Positions 35,969 through 51,480 of a stretch of 64,000 nt of DNA are shown here, in pieces. Position 1 is the stretch's first letter, and every line of letters begins with the position of its first letter. The stretch covers positions 9,411,692-9,475,691 of the forward strand of contig NC_087155.1 in NCBI RefSeq assembly GCF_035594125.1. Reading direction: 5' to 3'. Under the pieces are notes generated by a model. That model worked only from the letters and a program-made list of their open reading frames with translations, did no database searches and had not been told where the DNA came from. This DNA is from Scylla paramamosain (lineage: Eukaryota; Arthropoda; Malacostraca; Decapoda; Portunidae). Made by a program: the position numbers and the translations under genes.

Positions 35969-36080
35969 ATCATTACTATTGCCACCACCACCGCTACCAC
36001 TACTACCACCACCACGACAAATATTACTATACTACCACAACAACTACTACTACTACTACTACTACTATTACTACTACTTC
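35882..36080. repeat. Compound trinucleotide block 1
   Basis: (ATT)n 35882-35962, then mixed CAT, CCA and ACC units, then (ACT)n to about 36080. Confidence 0.95.
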
Positions 36081-36116
36081 TATAATGATTAACCTTTGCC
36101 TTCACACCCTTAACCA

Positions 36117-36138
36117 CACACACACACACACACACACA

Positions 36139-36219
<81 letters not shown>
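36117..36219. repeat. (CA)n-(CT)n compound
   Basis: CA 36117-36140 runs directly into CT 36141-36219. Confidence 0.97.
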
Positions 36220-36222
<3 letters not shown>

Positions 36223-36291
36223 CCTTCATGCAATATTTGTGATGACTTCCATTTTCATATCTCTTTCCCATCATGTCCAAAAATAAGTCAC

Positions 36292-37160
<869 letters not shown>

Positions 37161-37283
37161 CTCAGACTGACTACAAACACACGTAATGTCCGCCCATCCC
37201 CACCAACAATAGAGGCGTGTCTGCATGAATTTCACACTATAATGGCTTGTCGTAGGCACACGCCCTTGGGAGACACACGGCTC

Positions 37284-37383
37284 GAGGAGGAGGAGGAGGA
37301 GGAGGAGGAGGAGGAGGAGGAGGAGGAGGAGGAGGAGGAGGAGGAGGAGGAGGAGGAGGAGGAGGAGGAGGAGGAGGAGGAGG
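37284..37383. repeat. (GGA)n microsatellite
   Basis: About 33 perfect GGA units. Confidence 0.96.
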
Positions 37384-37484
37384 GAAGGAAACGTACACTA
37401 ATCAATTCCAAACAATGGTGCCTCTTCAGGTGACAGAAGAGAAGGAGCTGCGGGTGTCTGCTATTGGGATCTAACTTCGCCCCA

Positions 37485-38740
37485 ACAACTCCTCCTCCTC
37501 CTCCTTCTTCTCCTCCTCTCCTCCTTCCTTCTTTCTATGTATGCCTCCTTATTTTTTTGTTTTCTTTTGTGCCTCTCTTAATTCTCCGCTTTCTCCGTCT
37601 CCTCTTCCTTGTCCTAATTCTCTTCCTCCTCCTCCCCATTCTTCGACTCTGCCTCCTCGGCCTCTTTCATCATCATCTTTTTCTTTTTCTTCTTTCTTCT
37701 TCTTCTTCTCCTCTTCTTCTTTTTTTCTCCTCCTCCTCCTCCTCCTCCTCCTCCTCCTCCTCCTCCTCCTCTTCCTTCTCCTCCTCCTCCAACTCTTCGT
37801 ATGATTCTGTGGTGGTTCCTTTTGTCCTATCTTATTTCTCCTCCTCCTCCTACCAATCTACCTCTCCGTATGCCTCCTCCTCCTCCTTCTCCTTCTCCTT
37901 TCCGCCTTCTCTTTCCTTTCCTCTTCCTCTTCCTTTGGTGGGGTAATTACGAAGAGGGACGCCCTGAGTTGCTCCTGTGACATCTCCCAGATTGATCTCC
38001 TCCCCTCTTATCTCTGTCTGTATGTGTGTCTGAGTGAGTGTCTGTCCATCCGTTTGTCTGTCCGTCTAAGGGTGTTCTGGTTCCGTTCGTTAGTTCTTCT
38101 TTGCCTTATTTGGTATGTTCTTTACCTCCCTCCTTCCCTTCCTCCCTCCCTCCCTTCCTTCCTCCTTCCCTCCCATTAATACCTCCCTTACCAATCAGAT
38201 TACAGGACAAAGAGCAATAAAAGAAGAGGGGAAAAAATGGCCGGTCTAATCTCCCTTAATTCCCTTCCTTTCCTTTCCCTTGTCGTGCCTCTCTCTCTTC
38301 CTCTCCTCCATATTCTTCTTCTCCCTCCCATGCAGCCTCCCTTCTTCACTCCTCCCATGTCTCTTTCATGTTCATTAATTTCCTTCTTTCATGTTTTACT
38401 TCTTTTTCTTCAAGTTTCCATTTCTTTTCTCACTCTCCCTTTCACATCTCCTTGTTGTCTCTCTCTTTCTCTCTCTCTTCCTTCCTTTATTCCTTCTCTT
38501 CCTGCTTACATCCATCTTTATCTCTTTCTCCCATACCTCCTCTTCCCTTGCGCTTATTTTCCAGCCTCTTTTCTCCTTTCTTCCTTACTTCCTTCCCTCC
38601 TAAGTTCAGACTGACATTTCAGCCTTCCCTTTACTTCGTCCTTACTTCGTTTTCCTTCGTCTCTTCCTTTCTCTTTCCCTCTTCCATGTTCCTTCTCTCC
38701 TTTCCCTCCTTCCTTCGGTCTTATCTACAGAAGGAAAGGT
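37485..38740. repeat. Pyrimidine-rich domain of about 1.25 kb
   Basis: C/T-rich with a (CTC)n block at 37726-37771 and CCTT/CCCT tetranucleotide runs at 38128-38175. Only 37925-38110 and 38180-38240 break the bias. Confidence 0.8.
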
Positions 38741-38945
38741 AGAAATTTAGTGGACTTCGCCGGACCAGAGACGAGACTTTACGCAGCTTAGTGTAGGAAG
38801 GAAAGGAAGAAAGGAGGAGGAGGAAGGAGAGGGAGGGAGGGATGGAGGGAAGGGAGGAAGAAGGGAGCGGTAGTTCTGTAGGCGGGAGGGTAAAAAATGG
38901 CGAAAGACATTGTTTAAGAGAAGAAAAAGCGTCGTGAGAGCCATA

Positions 38946-38950
<5 letters not shown>

Positions 38951-39013
<63 letters not shown>
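38951..39013. repeat. (GA)n microsatellite
   Basis: 63-bp GA array, with a G/A-rich stretch before it (38790-38900). Confidence 0.97.
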
Positions 39014-39017
<4 letters not shown>

Positions 39018-39419
39018 AAGAGGTACGCATTTTTTCTCACAGGCTCCCAGCAACACTGCACTGAAGACAAACATTTGAGCAGCAAAGTGATGGATGGGAA
39101 GGGAAGAAGAGGCAGCGAGAGACTGGCTCATCCAAAATCACAACTGAAACACAAAGAAATACAAAAGAAGAAAGAGCTTTAGCTGTCCTGTCGACCATTA
39201 TGAAACTGTCTGCAGCAAAGTGGGGAGAATACTCGTGAATTTCATCTTCTGCAATATTTTCTTCAGTTTGCATGTTCTCGTAACAGATTACCTTTATTGA
39301 ACCTCAACTGCCAATTAAAATAATTGCCAATGGCAAATATTTTATTTTTGTTCTTGTAATCTTAAAAAAAAAAAAAAGCAACACAACCGCCAACACCTCT
39401 AAGATCAGCAAACAATGAT
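39014..39419. other. Unique sequence, nothing recognised
   Basis: Non-repetitive apart from an A14 run at about 39364. Confidence 0.4.
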
Positions 39420-39439
39420 ACCAACTGCAAAAATTTTAC

Positions 39440-39481
39440 TACAGCTTCTGCTACTATTTCTACTACCTCTACTATTACCAA

Positions 39482-39550
<69 letters not shown>

Positions 39551-39558
39551 TACAACTA

Positions 39559-39608
<50 letters not shown>

Positions 39609-39628
39609 ACTACTACTTCTATAAATTT

Positions 39629-39676
<48 letters not shown>

Positions 39677-39822
39677 AAGAATAATAAAAATAATAATAAT
39701 AATAATAGTAATAATAATAATAATAATAATAACAATAATAATAATAATAATGATAATAATAATAATAATGAATTAATAACAATAATATTAATAATGATTA
39801 TTATTATTATTATTATTATTAT

Positions 39823-39856
<34 letters not shown>
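39440..39856. repeat. Compound trinucleotide block 2
   Basis: (ACT)n 39440-39570, (GCT)n 39572-39608, (AAC)n 39629-39674, (AAT)n to about 39795, (ATT)n to about 39822, then (AGT)n to 39856. Confidence 0.95.
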
Positions 39857-39857
<1 letters not shown>

Positions 39858-40025
39858 TCGTTATTCTTATATCATAATTATCATCATAATAATCAGTTTT
39901 CCTCCTTTTAAACATCATTCATTTTCACGATTAGTATTACTCCCATTACTACTGCTATAACCCCTGCGACAACCACCACCATCACCGCCACCAAATTTCA
40001 CTCACACGGCACAAAGCCGGTCAAG

Positions 40026-40065
40026 ATGGAGAATGGCAGCCACAACCCGCCCTTCCTCCCACCAG
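40026..40065 (+). CDS. Candidate first coding exon, product unknown
   Basis: ATG at 40026 has A at -3 and G at +4, a strong start context. It opens a frame reading MENGSHNPPFLPP and runs to CAG|GTGAGT, a perfect splice-donor match at 40066. The exon would end in phase 1. The frame stays open upstream, so a longer exon with an earlier start or acceptor is also possible. Base composition is balanced, unlike the neighbouring repeats. I do not recognise the protein and no partner exon is visible in this window. A donor-like sequence by chance remains a real alternative. Confidence 0.35.
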
Positions 40066-40725
40066 GTGAGTTTTACAGCACACCTCGTGACGTCTGTCTC
40101 GTCAAAACGGCCGCCAATCAAACATTTTTCATTCCCTTGAGATTAATTAGAATCGAACTCCTTGATTAATTTTTCTTCCGAAGCGAAATTACTAGTATTT
40201 AATTAAACCCTTCACTTTTTCTACTTATATATTCACATAATTTTTCTTTAACATAATTACCATTGTCAGTTTTGTCAGTATACTGTGTAATACTCTTTCT
40301 TTCGATATAAGCCTCTTAGTGTCCCGTTTTCTGTCACTAAACTGATTAAAGTAAATAAGACCTTTATTTTGCAACTTTAAACATTTTTCCGGCATTAACT
40401 TCTTAGTCTATTATTATACAAAGTACTATTTTTTTCCCCTCTGGTTTTTACATGCAGTTATAATTCTCGAGTATAAAAGTACGACTTTTTACAACATAAG
40501 CATACACGTTATTAAACAGGTACACTTTCCTTCCCCTAAACACCTGAACACACGCCCTCCATCCTTCCTCTCACCTTTGTCACAATTCCACACATTCACT
40601 ATTTCCTGCACTGCACATAATTCGCAACAAGTTTACCTCCACTACTTTCACTCACTCGGGACTTCTCATACTAATTAGCAAGCATTCGGTAATGAAGGCA
40701 CTAACACTAATTCATGCAACTCCCA
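40066..40725. other. AT-rich unique sequence downstream of the candidate exon
   Basis: Homeodomain-like GAGATTAATTAGAATC at 40138 and TTGATTAATTTTTC at 40161. No second exon is recognised. Confidence 0.35.
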
Positions 40726-40726
40726 C

Positions 40727-40754
40727 CACCACCACCACCACCACCACCACCACC
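40727..40754. repeat. (CCA)n microsatellite
   Basis: About nine CCA units. Confidence 0.93.
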
Positions 40755-41330
40755 ATCTCCCTCCCTTTACTGTTTCTGTACGCAAGTTTATATGTACTTA
40801 TTGCGGCTTCCATAACTCGTGCCGGCCGCTCTCCTTGCGCTATTCCCAGTCCTGCAATTCTGCTTCATGACTAACTTTATCACTGCACCACCACGGGGAT
40901 ATCAAGTATTTAAACCAAGTCAAATGTCTCACAATTCACCAACACAATGCACTCTCAATCTTCCTCTATTTCCACTCCCCTTATTTTATTGCTGTTCCCA
41001 CTTGTTCTCGCTGCCCTCCTCCTCCTCCTCCTCCACACCCTCGCCACTCAGAATCATAACAACTCAACGTAAAGGGAAGGTCGTTATTTGAAAACAACAC
41101 GCCATCATTTCCATATATATCATTTTGTTTTCCTTTTTACGAGGGGCGCGCCTTGTATTTCATTATTTCCTTTAGTCTTACACCACTCTAATGTCTTTGC
41201 CTCTCCCTGTTCTTACCTTAAAAGAGATTCACTAACAACAAGAACAGCAACAAAAGCTCTCCTCTTCTGCCTCGGAAAAATATATATCGTCACAAGCAGA
41301 AAAATAACAGTAACTAAAATTATTACACCT
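40755..41330. other. Unique sequence, no gene recognised
   Basis: Contains a short (CTC)n at 41017-41034. A 90-codon plus frame (40819-41091) has no recognisable domain. Confidence 0.35.
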
Positions 41331-41640
41331 CTTTCCTGATAAAATACACGCAATTTTCAGCCAGCCTCTCCTTCTGTGTCACAACGAAAAAGGGAAAAAC
41401 AGAATCCTATGGTCCACATCTTTATCACTCTCCACTCAGAAAGGAAATACTCGTACCATATAACTAATACTTTTCCACTATATTAAGTCCCTTTCCTAAT
41501 ACAATACACGCAACTTTCAACCAGACACTCCTCTTACAAGTATATCACGACAGAAAAAAAACCCTTGATCCGAGGAGTATTCTTTATCACCCTCGACTTG
41601 GAAAGGAAATACCGCAATGTTTATGGCTGGCTACTCATTC
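41331..41640. repeat. Degenerate 160-bp tandem duplication
   Basis: CTTTCCTGATAAAATACACG at 41331 recurs as CTTTCCTAATACAATACACG at 41491 (exactly 160 bp). Shared blocks then follow in order: CAACTTTCANCCAG, CTCTCCT, TCACNACG and TCTTTATCAC..GGAAATAC. The 93-codon frame starting at 41565 overlaps copy 2 and is not convincing. Confidence 0.75.
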
Positions 41641-42244
41641 CGCCCGTCGTGTTCTGTCCGCCACACTCTCCTGCCTTAACCTTATCTACGACGATCACCA
41701 CATTTATTGCTCCGTTATTTTTGTACCCGCAGTCGCCTATAAGTTTTAACGCGGTATGGAAGGAGAGGAGGAAGGAGCGCAGTTGTGGCTACTTTCCTGT
41801 GATCTTTTGGCTGGTCTCCGTTCTTCTTATTATTATCAAAGGCTGAATGTCGCCAATGAGTGTAAAAGCGAAGGTAAAGAGCAAACTATATCACTCGTCA
41901 CACGCATGATGGGTAGCCCAGTGCACCTCTTCACCCACACGAGACCTGAGACATCCTAAGCTACCAAGAAGACGTGCTGTGACTCAACCCGCTCCCCACC
42001 CCTTACTCGCAGGGACAGCAACGTCTGACAGCAGTGAAGACTTGAACCTCATAATAGCAGCCACGTCTCTACATTATCAACCAGACGCTATCATTATCAT
42101 TATCACTATTTTCACCACCACGTGCCTGTCGTCGTGCGGGAGTCACAGCTTGGGGTTCGAGTGCCCCATCCATCCCAGCGGCCTCATTCAGATCACTCAA
42201 ACCACACTTCCTCCACGCGCCGTCCCTCTACAGCTGCCTCCACC
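41641..42244. other. Unique sequence, no gene recognised
   Basis: Ordinary composition. ATT/ATC microrepeats at 41825-41838 and 42089-42110. Confidence 0.35.
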
Positions 42245-42310
42245 AACCAATCACAGCCCTCCGTTCAACAGCGAGCCAATCAGATGACGCCATTATTTGT
42301 GGGGGCATAT
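42245..42310 (+). promoter_or_regulatory. Promoter-like: two CCAAT boxes and a CRE-like site
   Basis: CCAATCA at 42246 and 42274, followed by GATGACGCCATTA (CRE/ATF-like) and a GGGGGCATATTAAC stretch, then GC-rich DNA to 42440. The arrangement is promoter-like, but no transcript or start is visible. Confidence 0.25.
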
Positions 42311-42591
42311 TAACACTAACAGCCCCACAACTGCCCATCAGACTCCCTGCCGCCAAAACGAGCCTCTCTTCCTGTTCTCAATGGCCCATCAGCCCTCCTA
42401 GTCTTGCCTCCCGCCCGCCCATCACCACTCGCCCGCCCTGAGTCGCCCCATCCCCGCCTGTTGCACCCACACACCCACACATACACACACCCACGCACTT
42501 ACACACCTACGTAGCACCTTCAACCCCTCCTCCCCGTCGCCGCCGCCACACCAACGACACGGTACGCTAACTTTTCTCTGGTGGTTGGGTG

Positions 42592-42720
42592 TCATAATGA
42601 TAATAATAATTATAATAATAATGATAATAATAATACTTCTGTTGCTGCTACAACTACTACAGCTGCTGCTGTTGCTGCTGCTGCTGCTACTACTGCTGCT
42701 GCTGCTACTACTACTACTAT

Positions 42721-42797
<77 letters not shown>

Positions 42798-42849
42798 TTA
42801 CTACTACTACTAACAATAATAATAATAATAAGAATAATAACAATAATGC

Positions 42850-42936
<87 letters not shown>

Positions 42937-42980
42937 TAATAATAATAATCATAACAACAATAATTACAACGACAATAATA
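42592..42980. repeat. Compound trinucleotide block 3
   Basis: (AAT)n, then (GCT)/(GTT), then (ACT)n 42710-42810, then (AAT)n with GAT, AAC and GCT variants to about 42980. Confidence 0.95.
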
Positions 42981-43574
<594 letters not shown>

Positions 43575-43767
43575 CTGCTTAATCCTCTATTGTCCCTTTA
43601 AATAACCGACGTCATAATTTTTAACATGAAGAGAACGACAATATTTCGTCTTTTCTTCGTTTCTTTCTTTCTTTTTTTCTTTTGTTTTTTTTAATGAAGA
43701 TACTTATTTCGAGCTTCCTTACACGATAACCAGTAACGTAACTCTTACAGGAACGAGTGCAGAAAAA

Positions 43768-43934
<167 letters not shown>

Positions 43935-44082
43935 CAAAAATATAATCAATATTTTTATAAACAAGTATAGATAAAAATCACCCAAGGAAAGAGTATATTT
44001 TGTATTCCCCACACAGCGACATAAAAATGGATGAGAACACTTGACCCACACTGAGGAGGGGAACCCAAGGACGCACTGCATT

Positions 44083-44280
44083 CAGGTGGGGTCGCTCCGG
44101 AAATGGGTCAGGCACCTGCCATTATACGTGCAGGTGGGGCCCCGTGACCGCCCAACGCAACCTTCCCTCCTCTCCTCCCTTCGCTCCACAACATTCTAAC
44201 CTCAGTGAAGGTCATCAGGAGACATTAGCGGCCACTCGGCAGCTGCAGCTTCTTCCACCTGACTTCCCGCCTCAAGGTCA
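44083..44280. promoter_or_regulatory. Candidate regulatory cluster: E-boxes and AGGTCA half sites
   Basis: CAGGTG/CACCTG at 44083, 44113, 44131 and 44256. GAAGGTCA at 44207 and TCAAGGTCA (extended half site of the FTZ-F1/ERR type) at 44272. Four E-boxes of one class in 180 bp is more than expected by chance, but function is inferred only. Confidence 0.25.
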
Positions 44281-45707
<1,427 letters not shown>

Positions 45708-45759
45708 CAAGCAAGCAAGAGAAAAAAGGAAGAAAGAAAAGAAAGACACTACAAAACAA

Positions 45760-45785
45760 ACACACACACACACACACACACACAC
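45760..45785. repeat. (CA)13
   Basis: Short CA array just downstream of the giant GA array. Confidence 0.93.
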
Positions 45786-45827
45786 GAATGGTTCCCCAGA
45801 CGCTGCCACAAGACGCTCCATGAAATC

Positions 45828-46078
45828 CTAATTAACCCTCAAGCTTCCACGGGATGCAGCCAACTCGTCCCCGACACGATCAAGCCATTCCGGATCACCG
45901 CATGAGACCACCGGACCTCCTCCTCGCCAAGCAAAAGTGAGAAAACCAACCTGCCCCGGGCCAAGGCAAGGGGGACGACCCGTGACCCGAAGCTCCCCCA
46001 GGGTTTGTGGAGGGAGCGCCACGCCTGGGTTCCTGGAAGAGAGATAAGAGGAGGCCAGGAGAAGAGGAGGGAAGACAT
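45828..46078 (-). other. GC-rich stretch open in two minus frames, unassigned
   Basis: Two overlapping minus-strand frames (64 and 79 codons) have ordinary, non-repetitive composition, with words such as RPPCLGPGQVGFLTF in one. It could be an old retroelement or an exonised repeat. I cannot name a family. Confidence 0.25.
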
Positions 46079-46174
46079 CTTAATCTTGCGGGAGGGAGAT
46101 AAGGCTCCTGAGAAGGTGGTGGAGGAGGAAACGTGAAATGGAGAGGTGGACGAACTCTAGAGAACGTGAATGAG

Positions 46175-46304
<130 letters not shown>

Positions 46305-46372
46305 CCCGTCTCTGTCTGCTTTTCTTTTTCTCCGTTTCTCTCTTTGTTCCTTTGTTTGTCTTTTATTGTCTT

Positions 46373-46428
46373 TACTGTCTGTCTGTATGATATCTGTCTA
46401 TCTATCTGTCTGTCTGTCTGTGTCTTGT
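46373..46428. repeat. (TCTG)/(TCTA) tetranucleotide
   Basis: Imperfect tetranucleotide run with TCTG and TCTA units. Confidence 0.85.
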
Positions 46429-46536
46429 CTACTTGTATTTGTATTATGTCTCCATATAAGATAAATAATGAACTGGTTTATATAAAATATAAAACATATC
46501 CATTATTCTTTATTCACTGTTTGTCGATTGAAGGAT

Positions 46537-46538
<2 letters not shown>

Positions 46539-46623
<85 letters not shown>
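46539..46623. repeat. (CT)n microsatellite
   Basis: 85-bp CT array. Confidence 0.97.
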
Positions 46624-46624
<1 letters not shown>

Positions 46625-46662
46625 ATGGAGGCGGCGAGGACCAGAAGCTACAACACACGGCA

Positions 46663-46866
46663 ATGGCGAGAGGAGGAGTCACATTTTACCTTCACTTCAC
46701 TCTGGTTATGGTCGGGCTGACTGGGCCTCCCTGTCTGTCCTGGCCTGCATGTCTGCTTCGTTTTTGTCGATCTGTCTCTTTCCTCTGCTGCACTGCTTCT
46801 GTCTGTCTGTCTGTCTGTCTCCTCCTCCCTTCCCGATCTCAAGTGTGTCTCATCTTGTTGCGTTAA
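46663..46866 (+). CDS. Doubtful small ORF with signal-peptide-like N terminus
   Basis: ATG at 46663 (A at -3 is absent from perfect match but G is at +4) gives 67 codons. The start MARGGVTFYLHFTLVMVGLT, followed by small residues, resembles a signal peptide. The second half runs through a CTGT tetranucleotide array (46797-46821), giving Ser/Cys/Val repeats. There is no splice or homology support, so chance is likely. Confidence 0.12.
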   Translation: MARGGVTFYLHFTLVMVGLTGPPCLSWPACLLRFCRSVSFLCCTASVCLSVCLLLPSRSQVCLILLR

Positions 46867-47299
46867 GTTGTGTCTCGCTAGATCTGTATCTTTTTCTGCC
46901 ATCAGCCCCTATACGACACCGCCAGCATGGTGGGGCTCCTCGTGTGCTCTATCTTCACTAGAAATACTCGGCGAACCTGCAGAATAGCATGCATTTTGTT
47001 CTTGATTAAATTTCAAAACTTCCATCTGAACGTACAAACTTTTCCATTTAGTGGGATACGTTTTCAGTTGAAGCGTTCCCTTGATCGGGGCTCTCAATTT
47101 ACCATGCCAACCTCTTCAGCCAAAGCCAGTTCACCGCGATACAGCAGAACCCAGAGATCTGTTATGATCAAACTCCGGCCATCTAGAATCTTATCTCTAA
47201 TATTCTGTATTATTCTACTTTAAGTAACGTTAAACACTGATGTCAGATCACCAAAAATACATACCCATGGCTGATTATACTTAGAACCAGGTGGGTGCT
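46867..47299. other. Unique sequence with an unassigned 98-codon plus frame
   Basis: The frame 46927-47223 is non-repetitive and rich in Arg, Ser and Ile, but has no recognisable domain. Confidence 0.3.
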
Positions 47300-47630
47300 G
47301 AGAACTATATTGAGGAGGTTAAATGAACGGTGTTAGGCTGAGGGATATTAATTGTGACACTGGTGCTTCTTTTATCCCGAATATCCCTTCCTCAGTGATG
47401 GCAAAGGGTCCTCAAAGGTAAACTGAGATGGGTGGTGATGTTACAGGGTAGAATAGCGGGTTACCGTAGATAATGTGTGAAATAAGCGGTGGTTTTATTT
47501 TCATGTGACGTCACTGGACCCTAAAGAGTAAATCGGGATGTTTGGTTATAAGGAATAGACATTTACTAGAAAAAAAACAAAAGAGTGGGTGGAATGAGCT
47601 GTGGTAGGTTACATGGAAACTGGTTCCTTG
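47300..47630. repeat. Decayed minisatellite, about 106-154-bp unit, 3 copies
   Basis: Blocks ending GTGAC(GTC)ACTGG at about 47363 and 47517, and ACATGGAAACTGG at about 47623. Each is preceded by TGAAATAAGCGGTGGTTTTAT-like sequence. GGTCCTCAAAGGTAAACTGAG (47408) matches GACCCTAAAGAGTAAATCGGG (47517). A palindromic TGACGTCA lies at 47506-47513. Confidence 0.6.
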
Positions 47631-48171
<541 letters not shown>

Positions 48172-48364
48172 GTGCAGTTCTTCATCAGTTTTCTCCTTTC
48201 CTCTCCTCGTTTACCTTTTTTCTCTACATCACTTCCTCCCCGCATCGTGTCCTCTATAATACATCTGGTCCTTCCTCTTTCCTTCACATCTCCAACCACA
48301 AACTTGCCACCGTTCTCTTTCACTCCTTCCTCTTCTTCCTCATTCCCTTTCTCCTACCTTCACT

Positions 48365-48427
48365 CTGTCTGTCTGTCTGTTTGTCACTATTGCTCTTTGT
48401 GTCACTTTGTCTGTCTGTCTGTCTGTG
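48365..48427. repeat. (CTGT)n, two short blocks
   Basis: CTGT runs at 48365-48382 and 48409-48427. Confidence 0.85.
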
Positions 48428-48468
48428 TACATTTGTTAGTTTGTCTCATTCTGTTGGTGTGTCTGGGG

Positions 48469-48578
<110 letters not shown>

Positions 48579-48727
48579 TTTCACCCAACTTCGTTCTGTT
48601 TCAAGAGTTGGTTGCATACGAGAAAAGTTAAACGGAAAGAAGTCTATTATAAAAATCAATCCTGAAGTCAAATACTTTTATTTCCTCCCTACCTCCCTCC
48701 CCGCTCCCCAGCGCCCTTTTTTCCCCT

Positions 48728-48845
48728 CCTTAATCAGAGTAATTAGCGAGGGGCTGCCGGGTCACGTGACACTAATTGAACTAATCACGGGCAAAGTTTC
48801 CCTGCTGGAGCAATTGTTATCTCGGGTTCTGCTACAAAGTTTCCC
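48728..48845. promoter_or_regulatory. Candidate regulatory island
   Basis: TAATC at 48731, TAATTAG at 48740, the palindrome GTCACGTGAC at 48761 (E-box core CACGTG), CTAATTG at 48772 and CTAATCAC at 48781, all in unique sequence between repeats. Confidence 0.22.
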
Positions 48846-48865
48846 CTTCTTCCTTTCTTCTCCTT

Positions 48866-48930
48866 TCTCCTCCTCCTCCTCCTCCTCCTCCTCCTAGCTT
48901 CCCCCGTCTCCTCCTCCTCCTCCTCCTCCT
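48866..48930. repeat. (CTC)n, two blocks
   Basis: CTC runs at 48866-48895 and 48909-48930. Confidence 0.92.
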
Positions 48931-49097
48931 CTTCCTCGTTGGTCTCCTTTTTTTCAACACCCTTCCAAGTATTGTTTTTTTTTTGCGCTCTTTTTTTATC
49001 TCCTTTTTTCGTTCTCCCTTTTTTCCTTCTTTCTTAATCTTCCTTCTCCCTTAGAGTGATATACCTCCATATACTTGTATACATCTTTTGTTAAACA

Positions 49098-49171
49098 ACA
49101 ACAACAACAATTACTATTACTACTGTTACTACTACTACTACTACTACTACTGCTACTACTACTACTACGTG

Positions 49172-49214
<43 letters not shown>

Positions 49215-49353
49215 GCTTCTGCTGTTGCTGGTGCTTGTACTACTACTACTACTACTACTACTACTAGGCTACTAATGATACTAGTGGTGATGCTGCTGCT
49301 GCTGCTGCTGCTGAAGGTAATGTTGTTTCTGGTACCGCTGCTTAAGATGGAAA

Positions 49354-49393
<40 letters not shown>

Positions 49394-49440
49394 CTATGTT
49401 AATGAAAATAACAACAACAACAACAACAACAATAATAATG

Positions 49441-49528
<88 letters not shown>

Positions 49529-49530
49529 CG
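49098..49530. repeat. Compound trinucleotide block 4
   Basis: (CAA)n, (ACT)n 49115-49268 with GCT and CGT variants, (GCT)n 49290-49312, (GAT)n 49355-49391, (CAA)n 49411-49430 and (AAT)n to about 49527. Confidence 0.95.
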
Positions 49531-49549
49531 ACGACTAAGACAATATTTT

Positions 49550-50060
<511 letters not shown>

Positions 50061-50353
50061 AAAAAAAATAAATAAAAAGGCGAGGTTGGAAGGAGTGTAA
50101 AAGCAGAGTGGATGGAATAAACATAACTGAAAAAAAAAAGAAAATACACAAAACCTACAAAGTAAAACAAAACAAAACACGCAGAGAGAAAACTTGGAAA
50201 AAACAACAACATAGGAAACAAAAATTCAAAATGACATAATGGAAAAGAAGGTGAGAAAACTCGGGAAATTACGGAGAACAAAGGAAGAAGAAAATGGAGA
50301 GAGGAGAGTTTCAACTTCACGGAATGAGTAAAGATAGCGGAAGGGTGTATTAG

Positions 50354-50680
50354 GAAGAAGAAGAAGAAGAAGAAGAAGAAGAAGAAGAAGAAGAAGAAGA
50401 AGAAGAAGAAGAAGAAGAAGAAGAAGAAGAAGAAGAAGAAGAAGAAGAAGAAGAAGAAGAAGAAGAAGAAGAAGAAGAAGAAGAAGAAGAAGAAGAAGAA
50501 GAAGAAGAAGAAGAAGAAGAAGAAGAAGAAGAAGAAGAAGAAGAAGAAGAAGAAGAAGAAGAAGAAGAAGAAGAAGAAGAAGAAGAAGAAGAAGAAGAAG
50601 AAGAAGAAGAAGAAGAAGAAGAAGAAGAAGAAGAAGAAGAAGAAGAAGAAGAAGAAGAAGAAGAAGAAGAAGAAGAAGAA
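50354..50680. repeat. (GAA)109 microsatellite
   Basis: 327 bp of GAA with no interruption seen. The minus-strand poly-Phe and plus-strand poly-Lys/Glu/Arg frames are translations of it. Confidence 0.98.
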
Positions 50681-50707
50681 CATTGGGTTGATGATGATGA
50701 TATGATG

Positions 50708-50944
<237 letters not shown>

Positions 50945-50982
50945 CCACAAAGAAGAAATAAACAGCCAAACAGAATAACATT

Positions 50983-50984
<2 letters not shown>

Positions 50985-51063
<79 letters not shown>
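50985..51063. repeat. (CT)n microsatellite
   Basis: 79-bp CT array, 43 bp after the GA array and in inverse orientation. Confidence 0.97.
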
Positions 51064-51068
<5 letters not shown>

Positions 51069-51111
51069 ATTTTCATTCTCATTCTCTCTTTGTTCTTAAC
51101 GCCTCTATTTC

Positions 51112-51191
51112 TCTCCCTCCCTCCCTCCCTCTCACACTCTTCCTCCTTTATCTTCCATCCCTCCCTGCCTGCCTGCCTCCCTCCCTCCCTG
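51112..51191. repeat. (CCCT)n imperfect
   Basis: CCCT units with a GCCT patch (51165-51179). Confidence 0.85.
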
Positions 51192-51359
51192 TCACTAAAT
51201 CTCCCTCCTTCGCCAACAGCTGGAAATAAAATCAACATATGCCAACTCTGCTGAAGTGCATCTCGGCCTCGCTTCAATATGGCGCCGGAATCTCCATATC
51301 AAAGCTGGAGGACCGAGAAGGCCTTATTTTTTCCCTCTCCTGCTTCGTCTTTCTTTACT

Positions 51360-51480
<121 letters not shown>

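Noticed and set aside
41565..41846. 93-codon plus frame
   Set aside because: Lies across the 160-bp duplication and has no recognisable domain.
42145..42175. tRNA B-box-like GGTTCGAGTGCC
   Set aside because: The T-arm does not pair properly and no A box or cloverleaf can be built around it.
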